From Mesorhizobium sp. LNHC252B00 (lineage in GTDB: Bacteria > Pseudomonadota > Alphaproteobacteria > Rhizobiales > Rhizobiaceae), in the NCBI RefSeq assembly GCF_000502955.1, contig NZ_AYWO01000020.1:27374-91373 (forward strand): 64,000 nucleotides of DNA, read 5' to 3'. Below the pieces are notes generated by a model, which saw only the letters and a list, made by a program, of their open reading frames with translations, was not told where the DNA came from and did not search any database. Below are positions 1 to 9,095 of the stretch, in pieces. The translations under genes were made by a program, and so were the position numbers. The first letter of the stretch is position 1. Each line of letters begins with the position of its first letter.

Positions 1-1
1 C

Positions 2-1030
2 CAGCGCTTCCGAGCGGTTCTCGGCGTTCTGATGCTGTCGACTGAAGGCGGCGACATCGACAAGATCGTCGCCGCAGAGCGCAAGGCGATCCTGCGCGTC
101 TTCGGCATCGCGGCCTTGGTCACCGCCATCCTGTCGATGCTGCTCGCCTCCACCATAGCCAATCCGCTGCGCCGGCTGTCGGCGGCGGCGGTGCGGGTGC
201 GGCGCGGCGTCAAGAGCCGTGAGGAAATCCCCGACTTTTCCGACCGCCAGGACGAGATCGGCAATCTCTCGATCGCGATACGCGACATGACCAAGGCTCT
301 CTACGCCCGCATCGAGGCGATCGAAAGCTTTGCGGCCGACGTGTCGCATGAATTGAAGAACCCGCTGACGTCGCTGCGCAGCGCGGTGGAAACCTTGCCG
401 CTGGCCAAGAACGACGATTCGCGCGGCAGGCTGATGGACGTGATCCAGCACGATGTCAGGCGGCTGGACCGGCTCATCACCGATATTTCCGATGCCTCCC
501 GTCTTGATGCGGAGCTCGCGCGCGAAGATGCCGGGACCGTCGACTTGAAGAAATTTATCACCGATCTCGTCGTCGTTTCGCGTGAAGCCACGCGCAACAA
601 GAAGGCGGTCGAGATCGAGTTCAAGATCGCCAAACTGCCGCAGGGCGTCAAAGGCTATTTCGTCGTCGGGCATGACCTGCGCATCGGCCAGGTGATCACC
701 AACCTGATCGAGAACGCTCGCTCCTTCGTTCCCGAGGACCATGGTCACATCGGCCTGTCGTTGGCACGCGCCGGCAAGTTCAACATCATCACGGTCGACG
801 ACAATGGTCCCGGCATCCGCGCCGACAACATCGACCGCATCTTCGAACGGTTCTACACCGACCGGCCGGCCGGCGAGGCGTTCGGCCAGAATTCAGGCCT
901 TGGCCTGTCGATATCCAGGCAGATCGTCGAGGCCCATGGCGGCACCTTGACCGCCGAGAACATCCCCGGCACCAAACCCGGCGAGATCAAGGGCGCGCGC
1001 TTTGTCGTGACGCTGCCGGCCGAAGCATGA
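2..1030 (+). CDS. chvG: ChvG-type sensor histidine kinase, 3' part only
   Basis: The reading frame is open to the left edge, so the N-terminal sensor half is missing. Visible in order are a membrane segment (about nt 110-190), a HAMP-like linker, an H-box SHELKNPLT with the phospho-accepting His at nt 347-349, an N-box (LIENARSF), and G boxes DDNGPGI and GLGLSI. This is the inner-membrane kinase of the ChvG/ChvI (ExoS/ChvI) pair, which in rhizobia controls envelope, acid-stress and symbiosis genes. The hprK–EIIA–HPr genes downstream are the usual neighbours, and chvI is expected just upstream, outside the window. The stop codon lies inside a palindromic repeat. Family identification is firm; the symbol rests on motif plus synteny. 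Confidence 0.88.
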   Translation, partial: QRFRAVLGVLMLSTEGGDIDKIVAAERKAILRVFGIAALVTAILSMLLASTIANPLRRLSAAAVRVRRGVKSREEIPDFSDRQDEIGNLSIAIRDMTKALYARIEAIESFAADVSHELKNPLTSLRSAVETLPLAKNDDSRGRLMDVIQHDVRRLDRLITDISDASRLDAELAREDAGTVDLKKFITDLVVVSREATRNKKAVEIEFKIAKLPQGVKGYFVVGHDLRIGQVITNLIENARSFVPEDHGHIGLSLARAGKFNIITVDDNGPGIRADNIDRIFERFYTDRPAGEAFGQNSGLGLSISRQIVEAHGGTLTAENIPGTKPGEIKGARFVVTLPAEA

Positions 1031-1152
1031 TCCCGAAAAGTGGAAACCGGTTTTCTCGGACGAACGGTTCCGTTCGTCCAGAGATCATGCTTCATCCAAC
1101 AGGCATGATCCAGCAAAGTGGAAAACGGTTTTCGGACAAGATCATCATGCTT
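1024..1152. repeat. Two tandem palindromic intergenic repeats
   Basis: Two copies (about 1024-1092 and 1102-1152) of an imperfect palindrome begin GCATGATCC and end GATCATGCTT, with a core of AAAGTGGAAAACGG type. The first copy overlaps the chvG stop codon. Related elements lie at 22313-22349, 47370-47418 and 48461-48492. The HprK start follows 28 bases after the second copy. Confidence 0.8.
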
Positions 1153-1179
1153 CATCCAAAAACATGATCGTGCAAGATC

Positions 1180-1644
1180 GTGCCTGATCCAGTTGCGCAG
1201 CCAGAAAACATTCACGGAACCGCGATCCTGATCGGCGAGCGCGGCGTCCTTATCACCGGGCCGTCCGGCGCCGGTAAGACGACGTTGGCGCTGACACTCC
1301 TGGACCATTGCCGCGCGCGCGGACTGTTCTCGCGGCTGATCGGCGACGACAGGCTGCTTGCCGCCGCCCGCGCCGGGCGGCTGGTCTGTCGCGTGCCGGC
1401 GACCATCGCCGGTCTCGCCGAAGTGCCTGGGTTCTTGCCGCGACCGCTGCCGTTCGAGCCGGGCGGAGTGATCGACCTGCATGTGAGGCTGGTGCCAAAG
1501 GCAGAGATGGCCCGTTTCCAGGAGGAGGAAATCAGCGAGCCTGTCGCAGGCTGCCCGGTGCCGCGTATCGACCTTGCCGAGCGTAACGCCGCCACGGCAC
1601 TGCCCGCCGTGATGGCGCGGCTGTCGATCGCGCCTTTTCTATGA
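1180..1644 (+). CDS. hprK: HPr kinase/phosphorylase, short alphaproteobacterial form
   Basis: The 154-residue protein has a P-loop GPSGAGKT at residues 27-34. This is the kinase domain only: the N-terminal domain of the roughly 310-residue Firmicutes enzyme is absent, as is normal in alphaproteobacteria. It should phosphorylate the regulatory serine of HPr, whose gene lies two genes downstream, linking the incomplete PTS to metabolic state. Translation probably starts at GTG 1180, just after a repeat; no strong ribosome binding site is visible. The position between chvG and the EIIA-Man gene matches the conserved rhizobial cluster. The identification rests on the P-loop, the length and the synteny. 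Confidence 0.86.
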   Translation: MPDPVAQPENIHGTAILIGERGVLITGPSGAGKTTLALTLLDHCRARGLFSRLIGDDRLLAAARAGRLVCRVPATIAGLAEVPGFLPRPLPFEPGGVIDLHVRLVPKAEMARFQEEEISEPVAGCPVPRIDLAERNAATALPAVMARLSIAPFL

Positions 1645-1808
1645 TCCGCCCCGGCTTTTTTGCTGCAATGCGTCAAAATGGCATGGACCTGCGCAATTTT
1701 GGGCTTGTCAACGGGCCGTGCGTCGACAAGATAGCGCTCCCGCCGCCTGGAATGGCTGGCGAGCATAAAATGCGCCTGTGAAGCGGCGATGACGGGAGCC
1801 ACCAAAGA

Positions 1809-2210
1809 ATGATCGGACTCGTGCTTGTAACGCACGGTCAACTGGCCGCCGAGTTTCGACATGCCGTGGAACATGTCGTCGGGCCACAAGACAATTTCGA
1901 AACCGTGGCGATCGGCGCCGATGACGATATGGAGCAGCGTCGCCGCGATATCGTCGACGCTGTTGCCCGTGTCGACACCGGGGCGGGGGTCATCGTGCTG
2001 ACCGACATGTTCGGCGGCACGCCCTCCAACCTTGCCATCTCGGTGATGGAGTCCGGCCGCACGGAGGTGATCGCCGGCATGAACCTGCCGATGCTGATCA
2101 AGCTCTCCTCGATCCGCAAGGGCGACAATATGGCGGCGGCGCTCGATGAGGCGCAGGCGGCCGGCCGCAAATATATCAACGTCGCCAGTCAGCTTCTGAG
2201 CAGCAAATGA
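1809..2210 (+). CDS. PTS EIIA component, mannose family
   Basis: The 133-residue protein opens MIGLVLVTHG, placing the phosphorylatable His at residue 9, and contains the family signature TDMFGGTPSN. It is a single EIIA-Man domain with no attached EIIB and no sugar permease nearby, so it is a regulatory rather than transport PTS component. It should take phosphate from HPr(His). Its stop codon overlaps the ATG of the HPr gene (ATGA), so the two are translationally coupled. Such genes are often called manX or ptsIIA-man in rhizobia; the real target of the phosphorylated protein cannot be read from the sequence. Confidence 0.88.
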   Translation: MIGLVLVTHGQLAAEFRHAVEHVVGPQDNFETVAIGADDDMEQRRRDIVDAVARVDTGAGVIVLTDMFGGTPSNLAISVMESGRTEVIAGMNLPMLIKLSSIRKGDNMAAALDEAQAAGRKYINVASQLLSSK

Positions 2211-2518
2211 ACGCGCTGTCCCCGGAAAAAGATCAGATCGCCAAAGATACCATCACGAGGGACTTCCCCATCATCAACCAGCGCGGCCTGCACGCCCGCG
2301 CCTCGGCGAAATTCGTCCAGCTGGCCAGCGGTTTCGACGCCTCGGTGCATGTCGAGAAGGACGGCGTCAAGGTCGGCGGCACCTCGATCATGGGCCTGAT
2401 GATGCTGGCGGCAAGCCCCGGCTACTCGATCCGCGTCACCGCCAGCGGGCCGCAGGCGCGGCAGGTCATCGACGCTCTGGAGCAGCTGGTGGCGTCCCGC
2501 TTCGGCGAGGAAAGCTGA
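2207..2518 (+). CDS. ptsH: Phosphocarrier protein HPr
   Basis: The 103-residue HPr has the active-site context NQRGLHARAS with the phospho-His at residue 29. The regulatory serine region GGTSIMGLMM places Ser60 as the likely HprK target. An N-terminal extension of about 15 residues precedes the fold. It overlaps the EIIA gene by four bases and, with hprK and EIIA, forms the phosphorylation branch of the incomplete PTS. No EI gene is in the window. A perfect seven-base-pair hairpin (2536-2554) follows the stop but has no run of T. Confidence 0.9.
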   Translation: MNALSPEKDQIAKDTITRDFPIINQRGLHARASAKFVQLASGFDASVHVEKDGVKVGGTSIMGLMMLAASPGYSIRVTASGPQARQVIDALEQLVASRFGEES

Positions 2519-2558
2519 TCCGCCACACTGCGAACGCATGTCCGAGAGACATGCACGA

Positions 2559-2574
2559 ATAAAGATTTCTTTAT
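2559..2574. promoter_or_regulatory. Palindromic operator-like site upstream of ahcY
   Basis: The sequence is ATAAAGATTTCTTTAT: perfect seven-base arms with a two-base centre, standing out as AT-rich in GC-rich surroundings. It lies 121 bases before the ahcY start and directly ahead of a weak promoter candidate (TTGTCG 2581, 17-base gap, TAGTCA 2604). Its position and shape fit an ArsR-family regulator such as SahR, known to control ahcY and methionine-cycle genes in proteobacteria. The regulator assignment is inference. Confidence 0.5.
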
Positions 2575-2694
2575 ATCCCATTGTCGTCTCGGTGCCGATC
2601 TGCTAGTCAGACCGGCAATTCGCGCCCTTCGACGCGCCTGCCGGCGTGGGCGCATCCGCAACCAATTCGCAGCACAAAACTTCGGAGCACTGCC

Positions 2695-4095
2695 ATGACG
2701 GGTAGCAAGGACTATGTGGTCGCCGACATCTCGCTTGCCGGCTGGGGTCGCAAGGAAATCGAGATCGCCGAGACCGAAATGCCGGGCCTGATGGCCAGCC
2801 GCGAGGAATTCGGCGACAAGCAGCCGCTCAAGGGCGCGCGCATCACCGGCTCGCTGCACATGACCATCCAGACCGCGGTCCTGATCGAGACGCTGAAGGC
2901 GCTCGGCGCCGATCTCCGCTGGGCCTCCTGCAATATCTTCTCGACCCAGGATCACGCGGCCGCGGCCATCGCCGAGGCCGGTATCCCGGTGTTCGCCGTC
3001 AAGGGCGAGTCGCTCGAGCAGTACTGGGACTATACCGACAAGATTTTCCAGTGGGCCGACGGCGGCCTCTCCAACATGATCCTCGATGATGGCGGCGACG
3101 CCACCATGTACATCCTGATCGGCGCCCGCGCCGAGGCCGGCGAGGACGTGCTGTCCAACCCGCAGAGCGAGGAAGAGGAATACTTCTACGCGCAGGTCAA
3201 GAAGCGCCTGAAGGCCTCGCCCGGCTTCTTCACCAAGCAGAAGGCGGCGATCCGTGGCGTCACCGAAGAGACGACGACCGGCGTCAACCGGCTTTACCAG
3301 CTGCAGAAGAAGGGCCTGCTGCCCTTCCCCGCCATCAACGTCAACGACTCGGTCACCAAGTCGAAATTCGACAACAAATACGGCTGCAAGGAATCGCTCG
3401 TCGACGGCATCCGTCGCGGCACCGACACGATGATGGCCGGCAAGGTAGCCGTCGTCTGCGGTTACGGCGACGTCGGCAAGGGCTCGTCGGCCTCGCTCAA
3501 GGGCGCCGGCGCCCGCGTCAAGGTTACCGAGGTCGATCCTATCTGCGCCCTGCAGGCGGCGATGGATGGTTTTGAAGTCGTCACGCTGGAAGACGCGGCA
3601 CCCACCGCCGACATCGTCATCACCACCACCGGCAACAAGGACGTCGTCACCCTCGACCACATGCGCTCGATGAAGGACATGGTGATCGTCGGCAACATCG
3701 GCCACTTCGACAATGAGATCCAGGTGGCCGCGCTGCGCAACCTGAAATGGACCAACGTCAAGCCGCAGGTGGACATGATCACCTTCCCGGACGGCAAGCG
3801 GATGATCCTTCTGTCCGAAGGCCGCCTGCTCAATCTCGGTAACGCCACCGGCCACCCGAGCTTCGTCATGTCGGCATCCTTCACCAACCAGGTGCTGGCC
3901 CAGATCGAGCTGTACACCAAGCCCGGCCAGTACGAGAACCAGGTCTATGTCCTGCCCAAGCATCTCGATGAAAAGGTCGCGCGCCTGCATCTCGACAAGC
4001 TTGGCGCCCGTCTTACCGAATTGTCCGGTGAGCAGGCGGCCTATATCGGCGTCACGCCGCAGGGTCCGTTCAAGCCGGAACACTACCGCTATTAA
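2695..4095 (+). CDS. ahcY: S-adenosylhomocysteine hydrolase
   Basis: The NAD-dependent cytosolic enzyme splits S-adenosylhomocysteine into adenosine and homocysteine, clearing the product inhibitor of methyltransferases. The start ATG at 2695 gives 466 residues, the usual rhizobial length; the frame is open further upstream, but that part has no AhcY similarity. The NAD-binding glycine motif GYGDVGKG begins near residue 256, and the C-terminus ends with the conserved FKPEHYRY. The gene is monocistronic, flanked by an upstream palindromic operator and a downstream terminator. A long open frame on the opposite strand is a shadow. Confidence 0.97.
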   Translation: MTGSKDYVVADISLAGWGRKEIEIAETEMPGLMASREEFGDKQPLKGARITGSLHMTIQTAVLIETLKALGADLRWASCNIFSTQDHAAAAIAEAGIPVFAVKGESLEQYWDYTDKIFQWADGGLSNMILDDGGDATMYILIGARAEAGEDVLSNPQSEEEEYFYAQVKKRLKASPGFFTKQKAAIRGVTEETTTGVNRLYQLQKKGLLPFPAINVNDSVTKSKFDNKYGCKESLVDGIRRGTDTMMAGKVAVVCGYGDVGKGSSASLKGAGARVKVTEVDPICALQAAMDGFEVVTLEDAAPTADIVITTTGNKDVVTLDHMRSMKDMVIVGNIGHFDNEIQVAALRNLKWTNVKPQVDMITFPDGKRMILLSEGRLLNLGNATGHPSFVMSASFTNQVLAQIELYTKPGQYENQVYVLPKHLDEKVARLHLDKLGARLTELSGEQAAYIGVTPQGPFKPEHYRY

Positions 4096-4125
4096 CCAAA
4101 TCTAAAATTGCTACCAGATATTGAG

Positions 4126-4160
4126 GCCGGGCGATTGACTTTTCGCCCGGCTTTATTTTT
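4126..4160 (+). terminator. Rho-independent terminator of ahcY
   Basis: GCCGGGCG (4126-4133) pairs with CGCCCGGC (4144-4151) across a ten-base loop and is followed by TTTATTTTT. It starts 30 bases after the ahcY stop. Confidence 0.85.
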
Positions 4161-4294
4161 GCGCGCAATCGCCTTCACGACGATTCGGCGAGGGTTTATT
4201 GTCAGGTGATTCGCGACGCTTCCAGCCCGAGAGGGGTTCAAGAGAGGTGTGCATCAGGGCGGTCTTGCATTCAGGCGGCGGAGAGGACCAAGAC

Positions 4295-6850
4295 ATGCCG
4301 GGGCAACACCCGCACAGAGCGGGACGGGCCGTTTCCGGCGGCCATGACGATTCGAGGATCACTGGCTCCGCCTTGCAAAGCGGGGGCGTGTCCTGGCGCG
4401 TCCGTGCGTCGATCTTCCTTGCCACCTCCGCGCTTGCCGGCCCTTTGGCAGGTGCTGTCGCGCATGCCGAGACCGCTGGTTCCGCCGTCGCCGGATTGTC
4501 GATGAGCGCCGTAGAGGTGATGCAGCTTGCCGTGTTTGTCGGGGTGACGGGCGCTGCCCTTCTCTCGGCCATCGTTCTCATCCGCGAAAGAGCCCGCACC
4601 TCGGCGGAAAATGTCGAGCTCAGGAGCCGCCTCGCCGATATCAACGCGGCGCTCCGCCGCTCGGAGGCGCTGCTCAATCTGCGCGACCAGCGCGTGGTCG
4701 TCTGGGCCGCGGAAAACAAGAAGCCGGAACTCATCGGCACATTGCCCGTCGAAAGCGGCGCTCCGGAGGACCGGGCCGCTTTTCTTGCTTTCGGCCGCTG
4801 GCTGATGCCGCGTTCGGCGGCAGCACTTGAACATGCCGTTGCGGGATTGCGCGAAAAAGCCAAACCCTTCGACCTCGTCATCGAATCGCAGGCCGGCGCT
4901 CCGCTCGAAGTGCATGGCCGCAAGAGCGCGGCGCATGTGCTCGTACGTTTTATCTCGCTTTCGGAGACGCAGCGCAGCCAGGCCAGGCTGAAGATCGAGA
5001 ACCAGCGGCTGGCCGCCGACCATGATACGATGATCGGCCTGCTCGACGCGCTGAACATGCCGGCCTGGCTTCGCAGCGCGGATGGGCGGCTGAAGTGGGT
5101 CAACCGGGCCTATGCCAATGCGGTCGAATCCGAAAATGCCGAAACCGCGGTTCGGGAGGCAAAAGAGTTCCTCGGCGGCCAGGCACGCGACACGATTGCC
5201 GCCCAGCACAAGACACATCCGGTCTTCGAACAGTCGCTTTCCACCGTGATCGAAGGTGATCGCCGTGTGTTTGCGGTCACCGATTTCGCCGGCAGCGATG
5301 GCTCGGCCGGCCTTGCTTGCGACACCAGCGCTATCGAGACGGTTCGCGGCGAATACGAGCGGACCGTCAGGAGCCACGCCGACACGCTCGATCAGCTCAA
5401 TACGGCGGTCGCCATTTTCGACACCGACGAGAAGCTGCGGTTCTTCAATCAGGCCTTTCAGAAGCTATGGGGCCTCGACAGTGGTTTCCTGCACAGCGCT
5501 CCCGACAATGCGCTGCTGCTCGACCGGCTGCGCAGCGAGGGCAAGATCGCCGAGCAACCGGAATGGCGCCGCTGGAAGGAAGGTTTGCTCGGCGCCTATC
5601 GTGCCGTGGAATCGCAGGAGCATTGGTGGCATCTGCCGGACGGCAAGACCATCCGCGTCGTCGCCAACCCGCAGCCCAAGGGTGGCGTGACCTGGGTGTT
5701 CGAGAACCTGACCGAGAAGATGGACCTCGAAAGCCGCTACCAGACAGCGGTGCGGGTCCAGGGCGAGACGCTCGACAATCTTGCCGAAGGCGTGGCGGTG
5801 TTCGGCCCCGACGGCAGGCTTCGGCTGTCGAATCCCGCCTTTGCCACACTCTGGGGTTTGAGCGGCGAAGCGGCCAAGCCAAATGTCCACGTCTCCACGG
5901 TCCGCGACCTTTGCGACCGGCAGGCGGCGGACAGTCCCTGGCCAGGCTTCGTCGCCGCCATCACCGGCTTCGACGACGAGCGCCGCGACCGCCATGGCCA
6001 GACCGAACTCAACAACGGCAATGTGCTGAGCTACGCCATGATCCCGTTACCCAACGGGCAGGTGATGATGACCTTCGTCGACGTTACCGACAGCGTTAAT
6101 GTCGAAAGGGCGCTGAAGGACAAGAACGAGGCGCTGCAAAAATCCGACCAGCTCAAGAACGAATTCGTCCAGCACGTCTCCTATGAACTGCGCTCACCGC
6201 TGACCAACATCATCGGCTTCACCGAACTGCTGTCGCAGCCCACGACCGGTCCGCTGACGCAGAAACAGCGCGAATATGTCGAGCATGTCAGCTCGTCGTC
6301 CTCGGTGCTGCTCACCATCGTCAACGACATCCTCGATTTGGCCACGGTGGACGCCGGCATCATGCAGCTCGACATTTCCGAGGTGCACGTCGATCGCACC
6401 ATTGCGGCCGCGGCCGAACTGGTCGCCGACCGGCTGGAAGAGCATTCGATCAGGCTTGAGGTCGACGCCAGTGCTGCGCCGAAGACGTTCCACGGCGACG
6501 AAATCCGCGTCCGCCAGATCCTCTACAATCTGCTTAGCAACGCCGCCAACTACGCGCCGGAAGCCAGCACCATCCGGCTCACTTGCCGCAATCTGGCGGA
6601 CGGGGTGGAATTCTCGGTTCATGACGACGGCCCCGGCATGCCGCCGGACCTGCTCGATTCTGTGTTTCGCCGCTTCGAGCCGCGCGCCAATGGCGGCCGC
6701 CGGCGCGGTGCCGGTCTCGGCCTGTCGATCGTCAAAAGCTTTGTCGAGCTGCATGGAGGCAGCGTTCGCATCGAAACCGGCAAGGACAAGGGCACGACCG
6801 TCATCTGCACCTTTCCCGACATGCCGGGCATCCGCGCCGCGGCCGAGTAG
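4295..6850 (+). CDS. divL: DivL-like PAS-domain kinase with Tyr in the H-box
   Basis: The start at ATG 4295 (851 residues) is preferred because a GGAGAGG sequence lies ahead of it; a TTG at 4199 would add 32 residues. Two hydrophobic segments near the N-terminus suggest membrane anchoring, followed by at least two or three PAS-like regions and a HATPase module with N-box (NLLSNAANYA) and G boxes (DDGPGM, GAGLGLSI). The H-box reads VSYELRSPLTN: Tyr (nt 6182-6184, residue 630) replaces the phospho-accepting His. That is the hallmark of Caulobacter DivL, the cell-cycle pseudokinase that works with CckA and DivK. The tsaE fusion gene begins eight bases after its stop, so they are probably cotranscribed. 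Confidence 0.85.
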   Translation: MPGQHPHRAGRAVSGGHDDSRITGSALQSGGVSWRVRASIFLATSALAGPLAGAVAHAETAGSAVAGLSMSAVEVMQLAVFVGVTGAALLSAIVLIRERARTSAENVELRSRLADINAALRRSEALLNLRDQRVVVWAAENKKPELIGTLPVESGAPEDRAAFLAFGRWLMPRSAAALEHAVAGLREKAKPFDLVIESQAGAPLEVHGRKSAAHVLVRFISLSETQRSQARLKIENQRLAADHDTMIGLLDALNMPAWLRSADGRLKWVNRAYANAVESENAETAVREAKEFLGGQARDTIAAQHKTHPVFEQSLSTVIEGDRRVFAVTDFAGSDGSAGLACDTSAIETVRGEYERTVRSHADTLDQLNTAVAIFDTDEKLRFFNQAFQKLWGLDSGFLHSAPDNALLLDRLRSEGKIAEQPEWRRWKEGLLGAYRAVESQEHWWHLPDGKTIRVVANPQPKGGVTWVFENLTEKMDLESRYQTAVRVQGETLDNLAEGVAVFGPDGRLRLSNPAFATLWGLSGEAAKPNVHVSTVRDLCDRQAADSPWPGFVAAITGFDDERRDRHGQTELNNGNVLSYAMIPLPNGQVMMTFVDVTDSVNVERALKDKNEALQKSDQLKNEFVQHVSYELRSPLTNIIGFTELLSQPTTGPLTQKQREYVEHVSSSSSVLLTIVNDILDLATVDAGIMQLDISEVHVDRTIAAAAELVADRLEEHSIRLEVDASAAPKTFHGDEIRVRQILYNLLSNAANYAPEASTIRLTCRNLADGVEFSVHDDGPGMPPDLLDSVFRRFEPRANGGRRRGAGLGLSIVKSFVELHGGSVRIETGKDKGTTVICTFPDMPGIRAAAE

Positions 6851-6858
6851 CACGCTCG

Positions 6859-8370
6859 ATGACGGGATTGGTGCTGGAGCGTTTGCTCGCCGACGAGACA
6901 CAGACAGCACGGCTGGGCGAAGATCTTGCCCTGTCGCTGCGCCCGGGTGATGTGCTTGCCCTCAAGGGCGATCTCGGCGCCGGCAAGTCGACGTTGGCGC
7001 GGGCCTTGATCAGGACCTTGGCCGACGATGCCGGTCTCGATGTTCCGAGCCCGACCTTCACGCTGGTGCAGAGCTACGACACGCGCATCCCGGTCCATCA
7101 TTTCGATCTCTACCGCCTGTCCTCGGCGGCCGAGATCGATGAGCTCGGCTTCGACGAAGCCCTGACCCAAGGCGCCGCTTTGGTCGAATGGCCGGAACGG
7201 GCGGAAGATTATCTGCCGAAAACCACGGTCCTGATCGAGCTCGTCCAGCATGGCGACGGCCGGTTGGCGAGATTGTCGGGGCAGGGCGCTGCCTTCGATC
7301 GGGCGGCACGATCGCTGGCCATGCGCGACTTTCTCGTGAACGCCGGCTGGGGGCAAGCGCAGCGCCGCCATTTCATTGGCGATGCTTCGGCCCGCTCCTA
7401 CGAGATCGTTTCGCTGCCGGACCGGAAGCCGCGAGTGCTGATGAATTCCCCCCGGCTGGTGCTCGGCCCACCCGTGCGCGACGGCAGACCCTATGCCGAG
7501 ATCGCTCATACCGCCCAGTCGGTCTCCGCCTTCGTCGCCATCGACCGCGCCTTGAAGGCCGGCGGCGTCACCGTTCCGGAAATCCATGCCGAGGACCAGG
7601 AGCAGGGATTCCTGCTGCTCGAACATCTTGGTTCGGAAGGGTTTCTCGGCAGCGATGGCCAGCCGCTGGCCGAGCGCTATGCGGCGGCAGCCGAACTGCT
7701 GGCCATGATGCATGGCAGAGCCTGGCCGCAGCGCCTGGAAACAGGGCACGGCGGCTTCCACGACGTGCCGCCTTTCGACCGTGATGCCATGATGATCGAA
7801 GTCGATCTGCTGGTCGATTGGTACGTGCCGGCGCTATCGGGCAGCCCGGCAAGCGACAGCTTGCGCGCCGGCTACCACAGGGAGTGGAATGCGCTTCTCG
7901 ACCGGCTGCACGGCCGCGAAGTCACACTGATGCTGCGCGACTTCCATTCGCCCAACATCATCTGGCGCGGCGATCTTTTCGGTCATGACCGGCTGGGCAT
8001 CGTCGATTTCCAGGATGCGCTGATCGGCCCGTCCGCCTATGACGTCGCCTCGCTCGCCATGGACGCGCGCGTCACGATGTCGCCCGAGATCGAGAGAGAG
8101 ACGCTCGATGCCTACATCACGGCGCGCCACGCAGCCGGCGCTTTCGACGAGGCAAGTTTCCTGGAATCCTACGCAATCATGGCGGCGCAGCGGAACTCCA
8201 AGATCCTCGGCATCTTCGTCCGTCTCGAAAAGCGCGACGGCAAACCCTATTATCTGAAGCATCTCCCGCGCATTCGCGATTATCTGCGCCGGGCCTTGTC
8301 TCATCCGGCGCTGGCAAGCATGCGCGATTTCTACAACGCCAACGGTTTGCTGGAGGAGCGAGCGCTGTGA
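6859..8370 (+). CDS. tsaE: TsaE fused to an AmgK-like sugar kinase
   Basis: This is a 503-residue fusion. Residues 1-150 are TsaE, the ATPase of the tRNA t6A-forming complex, with a P-loop GDLGAGKST at 37-45 and the PSPTFTLVQSYD motif. Residues from about 155 form an aminoglycoside-phosphotransferase fold with LRDFHSPN (catalytic Asp361) and IVDFQDA (metal-binding Asp383). That half resembles AmgK, the MurNAc/GlcNAc anomeric kinase of cell-wall recycling. The partner nucleotidyltransferase MurU overlaps its 3' end by four bases, which supports that reading. The fusion is known in Rhizobiales. The kinase substrate is inferred from family and context. Confidence 0.88.
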   Translation: MTGLVLERLLADETQTARLGEDLALSLRPGDVLALKGDLGAGKSTLARALIRTLADDAGLDVPSPTFTLVQSYDTRIPVHHFDLYRLSSAAEIDELGFDEALTQGAALVEWPERAEDYLPKTTVLIELVQHGDGRLARLSGQGAAFDRAARSLAMRDFLVNAGWGQAQRRHFIGDASARSYEIVSLPDRKPRVLMNSPRLVLGPPVRDGRPYAEIAHTAQSVSAFVAIDRALKAGGVTVPEIHAEDQEQGFLLLEHLGSEGFLGSDGQPLAERYAAAAELLAMMHGRAWPQRLETGHGGFHDVPPFDRDAMMIEVDLLVDWYVPALSGSPASDSLRAGYHREWNALLDRLHGREVTLMLRDFHSPNIIWRGDLFGHDRLGIVDFQDALIGPSAYDVASLAMDARVTMSPEIERETLDAYITARHAAGAFDEASFLESYAIMAAQRNSKILGIFVRLEKRDGKPYYLKHLPRIRDYLRRALSHPALASMRDFYNANGLLEERAL

Positions 8371-9095
8371 CAGCAAAACCGGACACTGCCATCGTACTTG
8401 CCGCCGGGCTCGGCAAACGCATGCGGCCGATCACCGACACCATTCCCAAGCCGCTGGTCAGGATCGCCGGCAAGACGCTGCTCGACTGGAGCCTCGACAG
8501 CCTGGCCGCCGCCGGTGTCGCCAAGGCGGTGGTCAACGTTCACTATTTTCCCGACCAGATCGTCGCCCATGTCGCGGCGCGCCAGTCGCCGAAGATTGTT
8601 ATCTCCGATGAGAGCGAAAGACTTCTCGATTCCGCCGGCGGCATCGTCAAGGCGTTGCCGGAATTGGGCGAGCAGCCCTTCTACATCCTCAACGCGGACA
8701 CCTTCTGGATCGACGACGGTCCACTCAATCTCAAGCGCCTCGCCCTTGCATGGGACGCGGCGAAAATGGATATTCTGCTGATGCTGGCGGATCTTAATCA
8801 GGCGACCGGACACTACGGCAGCACCGACTTCCTGGTGGCGCCGGATGGAGCCTTGCAGCGCTCGAAAGGCGATCCGGCGGGTCTGATCTATGCCGGAGCG
8901 GCGATCGTCCATCCGCGCCTATTCAGGCAAGCAGCGGCCGGGCCGCACTCGCTCAACGCCTATTTCGATTCGAGCATCGCCGCCGGCCGACTGTTCGGCA
9001 TGCCCATGCACGGCCAGTGGATCACCGTCGGTACGCCTGATGCCATTGCGCTCGCCGAAGCGGCGGTCGCCGGCGCGCTAATCGAGTCTCAATGA
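8367..9095 (+). CDS. murU: MurU-like sugar-1-phosphate nucleotidyltransferase
   Basis: The 242-residue protein begins with a nucleotidyltransferase signature, LAAGLGKRMRP at residues 11-21, followed by IPKPLVRIAGK. In Pseudomonas-type cell-wall recycling, MurU makes UDP-MurNAc from the MurNAc-1-phosphate produced by AmgK, bypassing the fosfomycin-sensitive de novo route. Here it starts at GTG 8367, overlapping the kinase fusion, and its stop overlaps addB (ATGA). The pairing with an AmgK-like domain is the main reason to choose MurU over a glucose- or mannose-1-phosphate transferase; exact substrate specificity is not proven by the sequence. Confidence 0.75.
   Translation: MTAKPDTAIVLAAGLGKRMRPITDTIPKPLVRIAGKTLLDWSLDSLAAAGVAKAVVNVHYFPDQIVAHVAARQSPKIVISDESERLLDSAGGIVKALPELGEQPFYILNADTFWIDDGPLNLKRLALAWDAAKMDILLMLADLNQATGHYGSTDFLVAPDGALQRSKGDPAGLIYAGAAIVHPRLFRQAAAGPHSLNAYFDSSIAAGRLFGMPMHGQWITVGTPDAIALAEAAVAGALIESQ

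Noticed and set aside
1704-1732. Promoter CTTGTC-N17-CAAGAT ahead of the EIIA gene
   Set aside because: The -10 match is too poor to list as a feature.
2422-4083. A 553-codon open frame opposite ahcY
   Set aside because: It is antisense to the highly conserved ahcY, with low-complexity Asp/Val/Gly/His composition; a GC-bias shadow.
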